Assembly: GCF_003054285.1 (NCBI RefSeq)
Contig: NZ_QBKS01000002.1
Location: 930,001 to 994,000 of the forward strand
Origin: Litoreibacter ponti
GTDB lineage: Bacteria > Pseudomonadota > Alphaproteobacteria > Rhodobacterales > Rhodobacteraceae
Length of the DNA: 64,000 nucleotides
Direction: 5' to 3'
Under the pieces are notes generated by a model. The model ran no database searches, was not told the origin of the DNA, and saw only the letters and a program-made list of their open reading frames with translations. The translations under genes were made by a program, and so were the position numbers. Positions 1 to 7,542 of this stretch are shown one piece after another (the stretch's first letter is position 1; each line of letters starts with the position of its first letter).

Positions 1-225
1 GGCGTAGACAACGCTTTCGGTTTCCTCAGCCTATGGGGCGATCAAGGCAACTACCAGTCAGGCTGCTCGGCACCAACGTGCTTCGGCGTTGACCTGCGTC
101 TCGGACTTGAGCTGAGCGACGACAATGAGCCGGAGCCGGTTCCGCTGCCGGCCTCCATGCTGTTCCTGATGGGCGGTCTTGGTGGGCTGGGCGCATTGCG
201 CAAAATGCGCAAGAAGACGTCCTGA
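1..225 (+). CDS. C-terminal part of a VPLPA-CTERM sorted surface/exported protein (5' end outside window)
   Basis: Reading frame 1 is open from the window edge to TGA at 223-225 (74 residues). The end has the three-part exosortase sorting tail: the VPLPAS motif, a hydrophobic glycine-rich segment (MLFLMGGLGGLGAL) and a basic end (RKMRKKTS). In known VPLPA/PEP-CTERM systems this tail directs export, then removal by an exosortase, so the protein is probably an exopolysaccharide-associated or surface protein. The body upstream is short here (two Cys, acidic DDNEPEPE linker) and I cannot name it. No exosortase gene is in the window. A strong hairpin follows directly. Confidence 0.85.
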   Translation, partial: GVDNAFGFLSLWGDQGNYQSGCSAPTCFGVDLRLGLELSDDNEPEPVPLPASMLFLMGGLGGLGALRKMRKKTS

Positions 226-252
226 ACCATCCCAAAGATGAAAATAACGAAG

Positions 253-280
253 CGGCGCCCCACGGGGCGCCGGTTTTCGT
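253..280. terminator. Bidirectional Rho-independent terminator
   Basis: A 9-bp perfect G+C-rich inverted repeat (253-261 with 264-272, CGGCGCCCC/GGGGCGCCG) is followed on the plus strand by GTTTTCGTTT and on the minus strand by TTCGTTATTTT. It sits between the convergent VPLPA-CTERM gene and the quinone reductase gene and can serve both. Confidence 0.8.
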
Positions 281-1267
281 TTAGCTGACTTTCAGTACGA
301 TCTTTCCGATATGGCCGGACGCTTCCATATGGGCGTGGGCCTTGGCGGCCTCTTCCAACGCGAACTCGCTGTCCATGACGGGCGCAATGCGTCCTGCTTC
401 GATCAGCGGCCAAACATCTTGCCGCAGTTTCTCGGCGATCCGCGCCTTGGCCAGATTGCTTTGAGGTCGCAGGGTGGAGCCTGTGATCGTCAACCGGCGC
501 ATCATCAGCTGCGCGAAGTTAAGCTCGATCTTGGGACCCTGCAGAAACGCGATCTGCACAAGCCGACCATCATCGGCCAAGGCGCGCACGTTTCGTGGCA
601 GGTAGTCGCCCCCGACCATGTCGAGGATTAGATCCGCGCCGCCCTCGGCCCGCATCATCTCGACAAAATCATCCTCGCGGTAATTCAACGCCTGCTCTGC
701 CCCAAGATCGCGACAGGCCGCGCATTTTTCGTCCGAGCCTGCGGTGGTGAAGACCCGCGCCCCAAAGGTATGAGCCAATTGGATTGCCGTCGTCCCGATG
801 CCCGAAGAGCCGCCATGGACCAGAAACCGCTCGCCCGCCTTCAGCCCGCCGCGCATAAAGACATTTGAATAGACGGTGAAAAACGTCTCCGGCAGCGCGG
901 CGGCCTGCGCCAGCCCAAGACTTTGCGGGATCGGCAGGCAATGCGCGCCCGGGGTGACCACGTATTCCGTGTAGCCCCCGCCCGGCAGCAGGGCACAGAC
1001 TTGCGTACCGATTTCGACCCCCGCGCCTTCACCTGCGGCGACGACCTCGCCCGCGCCTTCCAGCCCCGGATAGGGCGACGCGCCTTTTGGCGGGTCGTAC
1101 ATGCCTGCCCGCTGAAGCGCGTCGGGGCGGTTGACCCCGGCATAGGCGAGCTTGATCAGCACCTCGCCAGCCCCGGGTTGCGGCACCGGAGCCTCCCGCA
1201 TTTGCAGCACTTCGGGGCCGCCGGGTTCGGTGATCTCCACCACCCGCATCGTGTCAGGCAAGCTCAT
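281..1267 (-). CDS. NAD(P)H-quinone oxidoreductase, zinc-independent MDR family (PIG3-like)
   Basis: The 328-residue protein has the full quinone-oxidoreductase architecture: a GroES-like N-terminal half (GVNRPDALQRAGMYDPP) and a Rossmann half with the NADPH-binding stretch VHGGSSGIGTTAIQLA near residue 150. The Cys/His zinc ligands of true alcohol dehydrogenases are absent. It should reduce quinones or enones with NADPH in the cytoplasm. The ATG is preceded by AAGGA about 9 nt upstream, which overlaps the end of the COQ9 gene, so the two are probably cotranscribed. Length and sequence fit the PIG3 subgroup. The physiological substrate cannot be read from sequence. Confidence 0.9.
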   Translation of the reverse strand: MSLPDTMRVVEITEPGGPEVLQMREAPVPQPGAGEVLIKLAYAGVNRPDALQRAGMYDPPKGASPYPGLEGAGEVVAAGEGAGVEIGTQVCALLPGGGYTEYVVTPGAHCLPIPQSLGLAQAAALPETFFTVYSNVFMRGGLKAGERFLVHGGSSGIGTTAIQLAHTFGARVFTTAGSDEKCAACRDLGAEQALNYREDDFVEMMRAEGGADLILDMVGGDYLPRNVRALADDGRLVQIAFLQGPKIELNFAQLMMRRLTITGSTLRPQSNLAKARIAEKLRQDVWPLIEAGRIAPVMDSEFALEEAAKAHAHMEASGHIGKIVLKVS

Positions 1268-1279
1268 CTCGTCAGGTCC

Positions 1280-1963
1280 TTACTTGGGGGTCATGCGGCC
1301 GGGCAGGTTCGGGTCAATTCCCGCCTGCGGCGCCTTGATCTGCGACAGCACCCAGTTCGGGCCCGCCATCAGCTTTGAGGCTAGGGGGTTCGCGTTGACC
1401 TGCGCCTTGACCTTCTCGAACTGCATGACATTCTCAATTCGGCGGTCGAGGAATTCCCAGGTGGCCTGATGCCCCTCACTCTCGTCACCCAGCCAATAGA
1501 GCACCGTCGCCGCGTAGACGCCCGAGAGCGTCGCGCGTTTGGTGTACCAGTTGAAATCCTGCGCGCTGTCGCCGAGCGTGGTCCAGATTGCGTCCGCCGT
1601 GCCCCAGATCAGCTTCGCGCCCTCCGCCGCGTTCTGCGGCAGTGCAAAAAGCGTCGAGCCGCGGCGCACGGCTTCCTTGTCCTCGCCCACGGCCTCGAGC
1701 CGGAAACGCACGCCCGCAGCGACCCGGTCGCGGAAGCGCATGGACAGCAGGTTCTCTGCCTTAAGCCGCGCCACCATCTGCGCGTCGCCCCGCTGGTGAA
1801 ACGCAATCGCCAGATCGAGCGCGCCGCGCGGGAAGATTGCGCGGGCTTGCTCCAGCGGCACGTCCGCGTCTGCGGCGGCGGCGCGAAAGGTGTCCTCCGA
1901 CCAGCCGTCAAAGGCCACGTGGGGCAGGCTTGCGTCGAGAATTGCGGTCTTGGCGTCTTCCAT
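1280..1963 (-). CDS. COQ9 family ubiquinone biosynthesis protein
   Basis: COQ9 proteins are TetR-fold lipid-binding accessory factors of ubiquinone synthesis that present intermediates to the hydroxylase COQ7 or its equivalents. The N-terminal motif LPHVAFDGWSEDTFRAAA and the later FPRGALDLAIAFH are typical, and the C-terminal half has the conserved DFNWYTKRATLSGVYAATVL segment. I start at ATG 1963 because GGAGGG lies 7 nt upstream. The in-frame TTG at 2002 would begin inside the rpsU promoter and lacks a Shine-Dalgarno sequence. Length 227 residues. It lies 12 bp upstream of the quinone oxidoreductase gene in the same direction, a sensible quinone-related pair. Confidence 0.88.
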   Translation of the reverse strand: MEDAKTAILDASLPHVAFDGWSEDTFRAAAADADVPLEQARAIFPRGALDLAIAFHQRGDAQMVARLKAENLLSMRFRDRVAAGVRFRLEAVGEDKEAVRRGSTLFALPQNAAEGAKLIWGTADAIWTTLGDSAQDFNWYTKRATLSGVYAATVLYWLGDESEGHQATWEFLDRRIENVMQFEKVKAQVNANPLASKLMAGPNWVLSQIKAPQAGIDPNLPGRMTPK

Positions 1964-1995
1964 ATCGGGGCCCTCCAAAGGCTTGATGTCCTGTG

Positions 1996-2024
1996 TAGAC
2001 AAGGTAGGGGCGCTTTGCTATACG
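1996..2024 (+). promoter_or_regulatory. Likely sigma-70 promoter of rpsU
   Basis: TAGACA (1996-2001) and TATACG (2019-2024) are separated by exactly 17 nt, which is a good housekeeping promoter match for an alphaproteobacterium. The predicted start of transcription near 2031 would leave a leader of roughly 45 nt before the S21 start codon. Confidence 0.6.
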
Positions 2025-2055
2025 GCCACTTCCTGCAATCTTGCAAATCTAACCT

Positions 2056-2074
2056 AGGAAGGTGGTGACACCAC
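2056..2074 (+). promoter_or_regulatory. rpsU ribosome binding site overlapped by a small hairpin
   Basis: AGGAAGG (2056-2062) is the Shine-Dalgarno sequence. Directly after it GTGGT (2062-2066) can pair with ACCAC (2070-2074), closing a 3-nt loop immediately before the ATG at 2075. Such a stem could modulate initiation. That is an inference from complementarity only. Confidence 0.5.
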
Positions 2075-2278
2075 ATGCAGGTAAGCGTTCGCGACAACAA
2101 CGTCGATCAGGCACTTCGCGCTCTGAAGAAGAAACTTCAACGTGAGGGCGTTTTTCGGGAAATGAAGCTCAAGCAACATTACGAAAAGCCGTCTGAGAAG
2201 AAAGCACGCGAGAAGGCCGAGGCCATCCGCCGCTCCCGCAAGCTGGCCCGTAAAAAGGCACAGCGCGAGAACGGGTAA
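2075..2278 (+). CDS. rpsU: 30S ribosomal protein S21
   Basis: The 67-residue, strongly basic protein begins MQVSVRDNNVDQALRALKKK and continues with the conserved REMKLKQHYEKPSEKKARE segment, an unmistakable S21. S21 binds the small subunit near the anti-Shine-Dalgarno end of 16S rRNA and takes part in initiation. The C-terminus is the usual lysine/arginine-rich helix. The gene is monocistronic, with its own promoter (1996-2024), a good ribosome binding site and a terminator just downstream. Confidence 0.97.
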   Translation: MQVSVRDNNVDQALRALKKKLQREGVFREMKLKQHYEKPSEKKAREKAEAIRRSRKLARKKAQRENG

Positions 2279-2302
2279 GCCCCGCTTTCAGCACCAAATA
2301 GC

Positions 2303-2341
2303 AGCCCCCCGCAGCGCAAGTTGCGGGGGGCTTGCTCTTTT
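2303..2341 (+). terminator. Rho-independent terminator of rpsU
   Basis: An 11-bp perfect stem (AGCCCCCCGCA 2303-2313 with TGCGGGGGGCT 2322-2332) closes an 8-nt loop and is followed by TGCTCTTTT. It lies 25 bp after the rpsU stop codon. Confidence 0.9.
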
Positions 2342-2361
2342 CGGCCTACGTCGGTCGAGGA

Positions 2362-2952
2362 TCAGTTGGCGGGCAGCTTGCTCGAGTTATCGTCCGGATC
2401 GTCATCATAGACCTTGCGAGTCGTGACACCGGGGAGCGCCGCGAAAGCGTCCATCGTCCTTACAGGGAAATAGCTGGACCGAACGCTCTCGAAACCGGGC
2501 AGGCGGCTGAGGATCTGTCCTGTGGACAGCGAACACGCCGCCTTCGGGACCGCGCCGTATTCGGCGGCCTCGCGGATGGCCTGATCAGCCACAGCGCGCG
2601 GCACTTCGATCTCTTGCAGCACCGTGTGGTAGGTCTCGCGGGTGTGGTAGTCGACATAGACGTCGACCATGCGGTCCGTCATCCCGTAATGCAGATCGTT
2701 GCGCTCGGGCGCATTGGGGCTCCACCATGTGCCTGCCGGGTCCCAGACCACGCGCTGCGATCCGTTGATTAAAAGCGCCGAATGCCCGCCCGCGCCGGAG
2801 CGGTTGTTGATCACGGTGATCAGCGTCAACGTCGCGGGCCCGCCATGCACATAGGTCTTGGCGCGCACGTCTTCTTCCGGCGCCCAGACGGGCTCCGCCC
2901 CGCAGGCCGCCAGCATGGCGACCAGCCCGAGGGCCAGGACCGCGTTTTTCAT
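2362..2952 (-). CDS. Lipoprotein of unknown function, possibly with a permuted papain-like fold
   Basis: The 196-residue protein begins with a lipoprotein signal peptide ending in the lipobox LAAC, so it should be anchored in the inner or outer membrane facing the periplasm. The mature part contains GGHSALLINGSQRVVWDPAG and, about 90 residues later, KAACSLSTGQILSRLPGF. A His-containing strand followed by a Cys at the start of a helix is the order seen in circularly permuted NlpC/P60 (LRAT-like) thiol hydrolases. This is only a motif-level suggestion. I do not otherwise recognise the family. The gene lies downstream of the oxidase subunit IV gene on the same strand (9 bp gap). Confidence 0.75.
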   Translation of the reverse strand: MKNAVLALGLVAMLAACGAEPVWAPEEDVRAKTYVHGGPATLTLITVINNRSGAGGHSALLINGSQRVVWDPAGTWWSPNAPERNDLHYGMTDRMVDVYVDYHTRETYHTVLQEIEVPRAVADQAIREAAEYGAVPKAACSLSTGQILSRLPGFESVRSSYFPVRTMDAFAALPGVTTRKVYDDDPDDNSSKLPAN

Positions 2953-2961
2953 CCGAGTAAG

Positions 2962-3102
2962 TTAGCCGTTCACCAGCGCCAGCAGGATCAGGAAGATGAT
3001 GATCCCGATCACCGAGTAGGTGGTGAATTTCACGAAACCATCAAAGGTCTTTTCCTGATCCTTGATGTCCATGGAGCCGTGTTCGTGCTCTTGATCTGTC
3101 AT
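2962..3102 (-). CDS. aa3-type cytochrome c oxidase subunit IV (46 residues)
   Basis: The frame reads MTDQEHEHGSMDIKDQEKTF, then a short amphipathic stretch and a single membrane helix (YSVIGIIIFLILLALVNG). This matches the bacterial aa3 oxidase subunit IV family: a short His/acidic N-terminus, the motif MDxxxQEKTFxGFVKxxT, then one transmembrane helix. It is a non-catalytic peripheral helix of the haem-copper oxidase in Rhodobacter and Paracoccus. GGAGAG lies 6 nt upstream of the ATG. The catalytic oxidase genes are not in this window, as is usual for this subunit. Confidence 0.88.
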   Translation of the reverse strand: MTDQEHEHGSMDIKDQEKTFDGFVKFTTYSVIGIIIFLILLALVNG

Positions 3103-3252
3103 TTTCGTCTCTCCAGCGAAGTGTTTGAGCCGAGTTAGCGGATTCTTGGGCCCCTGTCACGAGGGGGAAGCGGCTTGCGGGTGTGGCATGTTGCGCCGCC
3201 GCGCCCCGTTGTCCCACTCGGCGAGCACGTAATTCGGCGAAAGCTCAAGCGA

Positions 3253-3711
3253 TCATCCGTTCTCCAAATCCTGTACCAGCCGGAAGCCGATCCGCTTCGG
3301 CTCTGGCTGATCGACATGTTTGGGCAAGGCGCGCAGCAGCACGTTCAACTGGCTGACGTGCTGGATCTGCTGGGTCCGCGCGCCGCCGGGGTCAGAGCCG
3401 TAGAAGGTGATGATATCAGGGGCGTAGAAGCCCAACCCCTCGATCCGCATGATGCCTGCATCACCACCGGTAAAGCCCATCGCGACCTCGTGGTCATTGT
3501 CGAGCTTTTCCTCGAAATTCTTGATGTAGAGGATCAACCGCTCATAGGCCCATTCGGCGGGGCTTTTCTGCTCGACCGGGGTTTTGGAGACGGACGCTGG
3601 CAGCTCTTCTTCCTCGGGCGTGGTGCCGCAATCGGTGACGTGGACGACGCCTGCACGGCGGAGTGCAGCACCCTCAATCGCCTCGGCGGTGGTGCGGATA
3701 TCGTCGTCCAT
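3253..3711 (-). CDS. Conserved soluble protein, probably DUF6173 family
   Basis: The 152-residue protein has no signal peptide or membrane segment. The N-terminus (DDDIRTTAEAIEG) and the central block KSPAEWAYERLILYIKNFE, followed by EVAMGFTGGDAGIMRIEGLG, are highly conserved in Rhodobacteraceae proteins that I associate with DUF6173. The function is unknown. The start is 3 bp after the stop of the metallo-beta-lactamase-fold gene, making it the last gene of the acyl-CoA dehydrogenase operon. The 150 bp between it and the oxidase subunit IV gene show no further gene. The family name is from memory and moderately certain. Confidence 0.75.
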   Translation of the reverse strand: MDDDIRTTAEAIEGAALRRAGVVHVTDCGTTPEEEELPASVSKTPVEQKSPAEWAYERLILYIKNFEEKLDNDHEVAMGFTGGDAGIMRIEGLGFYAPDIITFYGSDPGGARTQQIQHVSQLNVLLRALPKHVDQPEPKRIGFRLVQDLENG

Positions 3712-3714
3712 GGC

Positions 3715-4743
3715 TTACCCTTTGCGCTGGTAGAGATACGCCCCATCATCGCGCAGAACCCGGGTGGCCTGTCCAGCCAAATAAAGGTGAGCGCAGTGGG
3801 CCACGCTTTCGACCAGCGCCAGCCCATACTCGCCGCCGCCGATCTCGCGCTTGAAGAGCGGCATGAAGCAGTCATGCGCCGTGCGCGGCTCGGCCAGATG
3901 ATCCAGCAGACGCGCCAGCGCGCCGTGGTGGTTGTCGATGAGTTGGCGCATCCGGATGGGCAGGCCGGTGAAGGGCAGCTTGTGGCCGGGCAGGACCAAC
4001 TGATCCGGTGTCGCATGGCCCCGCAGGCGCTCGCAGGCCTCCAGCCAGTCTTCCACAGGGTCCGCGTCAGGCTCGGTCGGGTAGACGCCAAGGTTCGGGC
4101 TGATCGAGGGCAGCAGCTGATCGCCGCCTAACACAAGCCCGTCGGCCCAAAAGGTTGCATGTTCCGGCGCGTGGCCATTGCCGATGCGCACGGTCCAGTC
4201 GCGCCCGGCGGCGTGCAGCGTGTCACCTTCGCGAATGCGGCGGTAGCCCAGCGGCATCGGCGCGACGCAATCGGCGAAATTGAACGGACGTTCAGCGGCG
4301 CGGGCGGCGAAGATATCCGGATCCATTCCAGCACGGGTCCAGAACTGCAAAGCCTCCGGTGTCGGGCGGTCCTGTTCGTCGAGCACCAGCATCCGGGCCA
4401 TCAGCCAAGCAGTACGGGTCGTTATCAGCTCCGCGCCACGCTCGGACTGGAACCAGCCAGCCATGCCGATGTGATCGGGGTGGTGATGCGTGACGATCAC
4501 GCGGGCGACGGGTTTGCCCTGCAGCGGCCCCGCCAGCAGCTTTTGCCACAGCGCGACCCCGCGTTTGGAATAAAAGCCCGTGTCCACGATGGTCCAGGCG
4601 TCGCCATCATCCAGCGCGTAGATGTTGACGTGGTCGAGCTTCATCGGCAGCGGCAGGCGCATCCACAGGATGCCCGGTGCGACTTCGATGGCGTCCCCCT
4701 CCCCCGGGATGTCCGGGAAAGGGTAGCTCAAAGTGTCGCTCAA
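3715..4743 (-). CDS. MBL-fold metallo-hydrolase
   Basis: The 342-residue protein carries the dinuclear-zinc motif THHHPDHIGMAGW (His86, His88, Asp90, His91) of metallo-beta-lactamase-fold hydrolases, and later GHAPEHATFW and PGHKLPFTG with the remaining metal-binding histidines. Homologues are hydrolases of thioesters or lactone-like substrates, but the substrate here is not known. The start is a TTG that overlaps the TGA of the upstream acyl-CoA dehydrogenase (TTGA), with GAGG about 10 nt upstream, so translation is probably coupled. The next in-frame ATG would remove 27 residues of the first beta strands. The coupling suggests a role in the same acyl-CoA pathway, for example thioester hydrolysis. 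Confidence 0.87.
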   Translation of the reverse strand: MSDTLSYPFPDIPGEGDAIEVAPGILWMRLPLPMKLDHVNIYALDDGDAWTIVDTGFYSKRGVALWQKLLAGPLQGKPVARVIVTHHHPDHIGMAGWFQSERGAELITTRTAWLMARMLVLDEQDRPTPEALQFWTRAGMDPDIFAARAAERPFNFADCVAPMPLGYRRIREGDTLHAAGRDWTVRIGNGHAPEHATFWADGLVLGGDQLLPSISPNLGVYPTEPDADPVEDWLEACERLRGHATPDQLVLPGHKLPFTGLPIRMRQLIDNHHGALARLLDHLAEPRTAHDCFMPLFKREIGGGEYGLALVESVAHCAHLYLAGQATRVLRDDGAYLYQRKG

Positions 4744-6446
4744 GCGGCCAGGTCCTCGTCCGTCAGAGCATAGAGGTCTTGCGCGCCCTGGCGCACATGG
4801 TCAGCCAGACCGCCATGCTCTGGCAGGATGCGCTGCACGTAGACTTGTGCCAATCGCGCGCGGGCGCTGTCGGCTCCGGCTGCGTTGGCCGCGCAGAGGT
4901 GGTAGTAGCCGCCAAGGACCCGCGCAAAGAGGCGCAGATACGGCACGGCACCGGCGAAACGGTCGTTGAGCTCTTGCTCGACCAGCCACTCGGTGGTTTC
5001 GCGCAGCGTCTCGGCGGCGGTGAAGACCGGGCCCGCCAGATCGGGCATCGTACCTTTGCACTCCTCGGCATAGGCCTCGATCTCGTCGATCAGCGCGTAA
5101 GCTGCCTCGCCGCCATCCATCATCTTGCGCGCCACGAGGTCCATCGCCTGAATGCCGTTGGTGCCTTCGTAGATCGCGGTGACCCGAACGTCGCGCAGGA
5201 ATTGCGCCGCGCCGGTTTCCTCGACAAAGCCCATGCCGCCATGGACCTGAATGCCCTGCTGCGAGACTTCAATGCCGACATCGGTGCCGAACGCTTTGGC
5301 AATCGGGGTCAGCAGGGCTGCGCGCGCGGTCCACTCGGCCCCGCCCGTGGCGGTCTGCATATCGATGGCCGCCGCACAGGAGGCCGCAATGGCGCGGGCG
5401 GCGAATACGTCCGCCTTCATCTGCGCCAGCATCCGGCGCACGTCGGCGTGGCCCAGAATAGTGTCGCCCTGCGCCGCGCGGCCCTGCTTGCGGTCCGTCG
5501 CGTAGGCCAGCGCGTGCTGATAGGCGGCTTCCGCCACTGCGATACCCTGCCCGCCGACGCCCACGCGCGCGTTGTTCATCATGGTGAACATCGCCGCCAT
5601 ACCGCCATTAGGCTTGCCGATCATCCAACCGGTCGCACCGTCATATTGCATCACCGCGGTGGGCGAGCCATGAAGGCCCAGCTTATGCTCGAGCGAGACG
5701 ACCTTCAGGCTGTTGGCCACGCCCGGCACGCCGTTTTCGTCCGGGATCAGCTTCGGCACCATGAAGAGCGAAATGCCCTTGGTGCCCGGCACCGCATCGG
5801 GCAGGCGCGCCAGCACAAGGTGGCACACGTTTTCGGAGAAATCATTGTCGCCCCACGAGATGTAGATCTTCTGGCCAGTGATCGCATAAGTGCCGTCGCC
5901 ATTGTCCTCTGCCTTGGACTTCAGCGCGCCCACGTCGGAGCCCGCTTGCGGCTCCGTCAGGTTCATTGTGCCACACCACTCGCCCGAGATCAGCTTGGGC
6001 AGGTAGAGATCCTTGATCGCGTCAGAGGCGTGGTGCTCCAGCGCCTCAATCTGGCCCTGGGTCATCAGCGGGTTCAGCTGCAGCGACAGGCAGGCACCGC
6101 CCATCATCTCATTAACCGCGTTTTGCAGGGAATAGGGCAGGCCCATGCCGCCATATTCGGGGCTGGCGGCCATGCCGATCCAGCCGCCCTCCGCGATAGC
6201 CTTGTAGCCGTCGCCGAAACCGGGCGAAGTCCGCACAACGCCGTTCTCAAGCTTCGCCGGGTGCAGGTCACCCGCGCGGTTGAGCGGTGCCAGAACCTCG
6301 TTCGACATCTTCGCCGCCTCTTCGAGGATCGCGGACGCCACGTCGGCAGTCGCCTCTTCGAAACGGTCGGTCGCGGTCACCTTGTCCAGACCAACAACAT
6401 GGTCGAACAGGAACTGGTACTCGTCGGCAGGGGCGCGATAGGGCAT
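4740..6446 (-). CDS. DmdC-like acyl-CoA dehydrogenase with extended C-terminal domain
   Basis: The 568-residue protein is longer than classical acyl-CoA dehydrogenases (about 380). It has the extra C-terminal helical domain of the DmdC/FadE5-like group. The N-terminus MPYRAPADEYQFLFDHVVG resembles roseobacter 3-methylmercaptopropionyl-CoA dehydrogenases. FAD and substrate contacts appear as MNLTEPQAGSDVGALKS, and the catalytic base as YEGTNGIQAMDLVARK. The enzyme oxidises an acyl-CoA at alpha-beta with FAD, giving electrons to ETF. DmdC has several paralogues per roseobacter genome, so methylmercaptopropionyl-CoA is only one possibility beside fatty acyl-CoA. AGAGGA lies upstream of the ATG. 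It is the first gene of the operon with the MBL-fold protein. Confidence 0.88.
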   Translation of the reverse strand: MPYRAPADEYQFLFDHVVGLDKVTATDRFEEATADVASAILEEAAKMSNEVLAPLNRAGDLHPAKLENGVVRTSPGFGDGYKAIAEGGWIGMAASPEYGGMGLPYSLQNAVNEMMGGACLSLQLNPLMTQGQIEALEHHASDAIKDLYLPKLISGEWCGTMNLTEPQAGSDVGALKSKAEDNGDGTYAITGQKIYISWGDNDFSENVCHLVLARLPDAVPGTKGISLFMVPKLIPDENGVPGVANSLKVVSLEHKLGLHGSPTAVMQYDGATGWMIGKPNGGMAAMFTMMNNARVGVGGQGIAVAEAAYQHALAYATDRKQGRAAQGDTILGHADVRRMLAQMKADVFAARAIAASCAAAIDMQTATGGAEWTARAALLTPIAKAFGTDVGIEVSQQGIQVHGGMGFVEETGAAQFLRDVRVTAIYEGTNGIQAMDLVARKMMDGGEAAYALIDEIEAYAEECKGTMPDLAGPVFTAAETLRETTEWLVEQELNDRFAGAVPYLRLFARVLGGYYHLCAANAAGADSARARLAQVYVQRILPEHGGLADHVRQGAQDLYALTDEDLAA

Positions 6447-6609
6447 GATAATCCTCTTTCGGTCACAAGACTTGGGTCAAAGCGTTGGCTTTGGCGGCTT
6501 TGCAAGCGCAGCCGCAATCCGCTAAAGGGCGGGTCAATCACGTATAGTTGTGCCGCTCACCTTCGCCCGCTTCAAGCGAAACGCCACGTCAGAACAGGCC
6601 CCTGCCCAG

Positions 6610-7542
6610 ATGCCCCAACTCGCCACGGAAGTGCTCGACCCCCCCGCGCTGGAGCGCGCGGCGGAGTTGTTGCGGGCAGGCAGCCTCGTCGCTTTCCCCA
6701 CAGAGACCGTCTACGGCCTTGGCGCGGATGCCACCAACGGGACCGCTGTTGCCAAGGTCTACGAGGCCAAGGGCCGCCCCGCATTCAATCCGCTGATTGT
6801 GCATGTGCCGTCCCTGGTAGAGGCAGAGCAACTGGCCATTTTCGACGATACCGCCCGCGCTTTGGCGCAGGCCTTCTGGCCCGGCCCCGTGTCGCTTGTC
6901 GTGCCGCTCAAGCCCGACCACGGCCTGTCCTCGCTGGTCACCGCCGGGCTTGATACAGTCGCCATCCGTGTGCCCGCGCAACCTTTGGCGGTGGCGCTGC
7001 TGCGCGCGGTGGGTCGGCCCGTGGCGGCTCCCTCTGCCAACCCATCCGGTGCAATCAGCCCTACCACGGCCGCGCATGTGCTGGATGGTCTCGGCGGGCG
7101 GATCGACGCTGTTCTCGATGGTGGTCCCTGCGCGGTCGGGCTTGAAAGCACGATCCTGCGCGCATCGCCCCCCGCCCTTTTGCGCCCGGGCGGGCTTCCG
7201 CTGGAGGCCGTCGAGGCTGCTCTCGGCACCCCTCTGACCCACGACACGTCACCTGACACCCCGTCCGCGCCGGGGCAGCTCAGCTCGCATTACGCGCCTG
7301 ACGCTATGGTCCTGCTGAATCAGAGCGATGGTCCGCTGATGGTGGGCTTTGGAAAGGTCTCCGGGACGCGCAACCTGTCTCCCAGCGGCGACCTGCGGGA
7401 GGCTGCCGCGAACCTCTTTGCGATGTTACGCGAGTTGGACGCGATGCCGGGTGACGTGATCCACGTCGCCCCGATCCCGATGACGGGTCTGGGTCTGGCG
7501 ATCAATGACAGGCTGGCGCGCGCCGCAGCACCACGCGGCTAG
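6610..7542 (+). CDS. sua5: L-threonylcarbamoyladenylate synthase (Sua5/YwlC type)
   Basis: It makes threonylcarbamoyl-AMP from threonine, bicarbonate and ATP for the t6A37 modification of ANN-decoding tRNAs. The YrdC domain is complete (FPTETVYGLGADA, KGRPAFNPLIVHV, SANPSGAISPT), and a C-terminal Sua5 domain follows (GQLSSHYAPDA and after), so this is the two-domain Sua5 form (310 residues) and not the short TsaC. A GTG at 6550 is also in frame, but a -10-like TATAGT lies at 6544-6549, so I prefer the ATG at 6610. Its stop codon is shared with the convergent yqgE (CTAG at 7539-7542). Confidence 0.92.
   Translation: MPQLATEVLDPPALERAAELLRAGSLVAFPTETVYGLGADATNGTAVAKVYEAKGRPAFNPLIVHVPSLVEAEQLAIFDDTARALAQAFWPGPVSLVVPLKPDHGLSSLVTAGLDTVAIRVPAQPLAVALLRAVGRPVAAPSANPSGAISPTTAAHVLDGLGGRIDAVLDGGPCAVGLESTILRASPPALLRPGGLPLEAVEAALGTPLTHDTSPDTPSAPGQLSSHYAPDAMVLLNQSDGPLMVGFGKVSGTRNLSPSGDLREAAANLFAMLRELDAMPGDVIHVAPIPMTGLGLAINDRLARAAAPRG

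Noticed and set aside
3175..4131. A 318-codon plus-strand frame over DUF6173 and the MBL-fold gene
   Set aside because: Its sequence is rich in His, Arg and Gln in the pattern expected from the antisense of G+C-rich codons; the minus-strand genes have clear motifs and starts.
4677..6953. A long plus-strand open frame (758 codons) opposite the acyl-CoA dehydrogenase gene
   Set aside because: It lies antisense to a well-supported gene, has composition typical of the reverse of G+C-rich coding DNA (many Arg, His, Ala) and shows no family motif.
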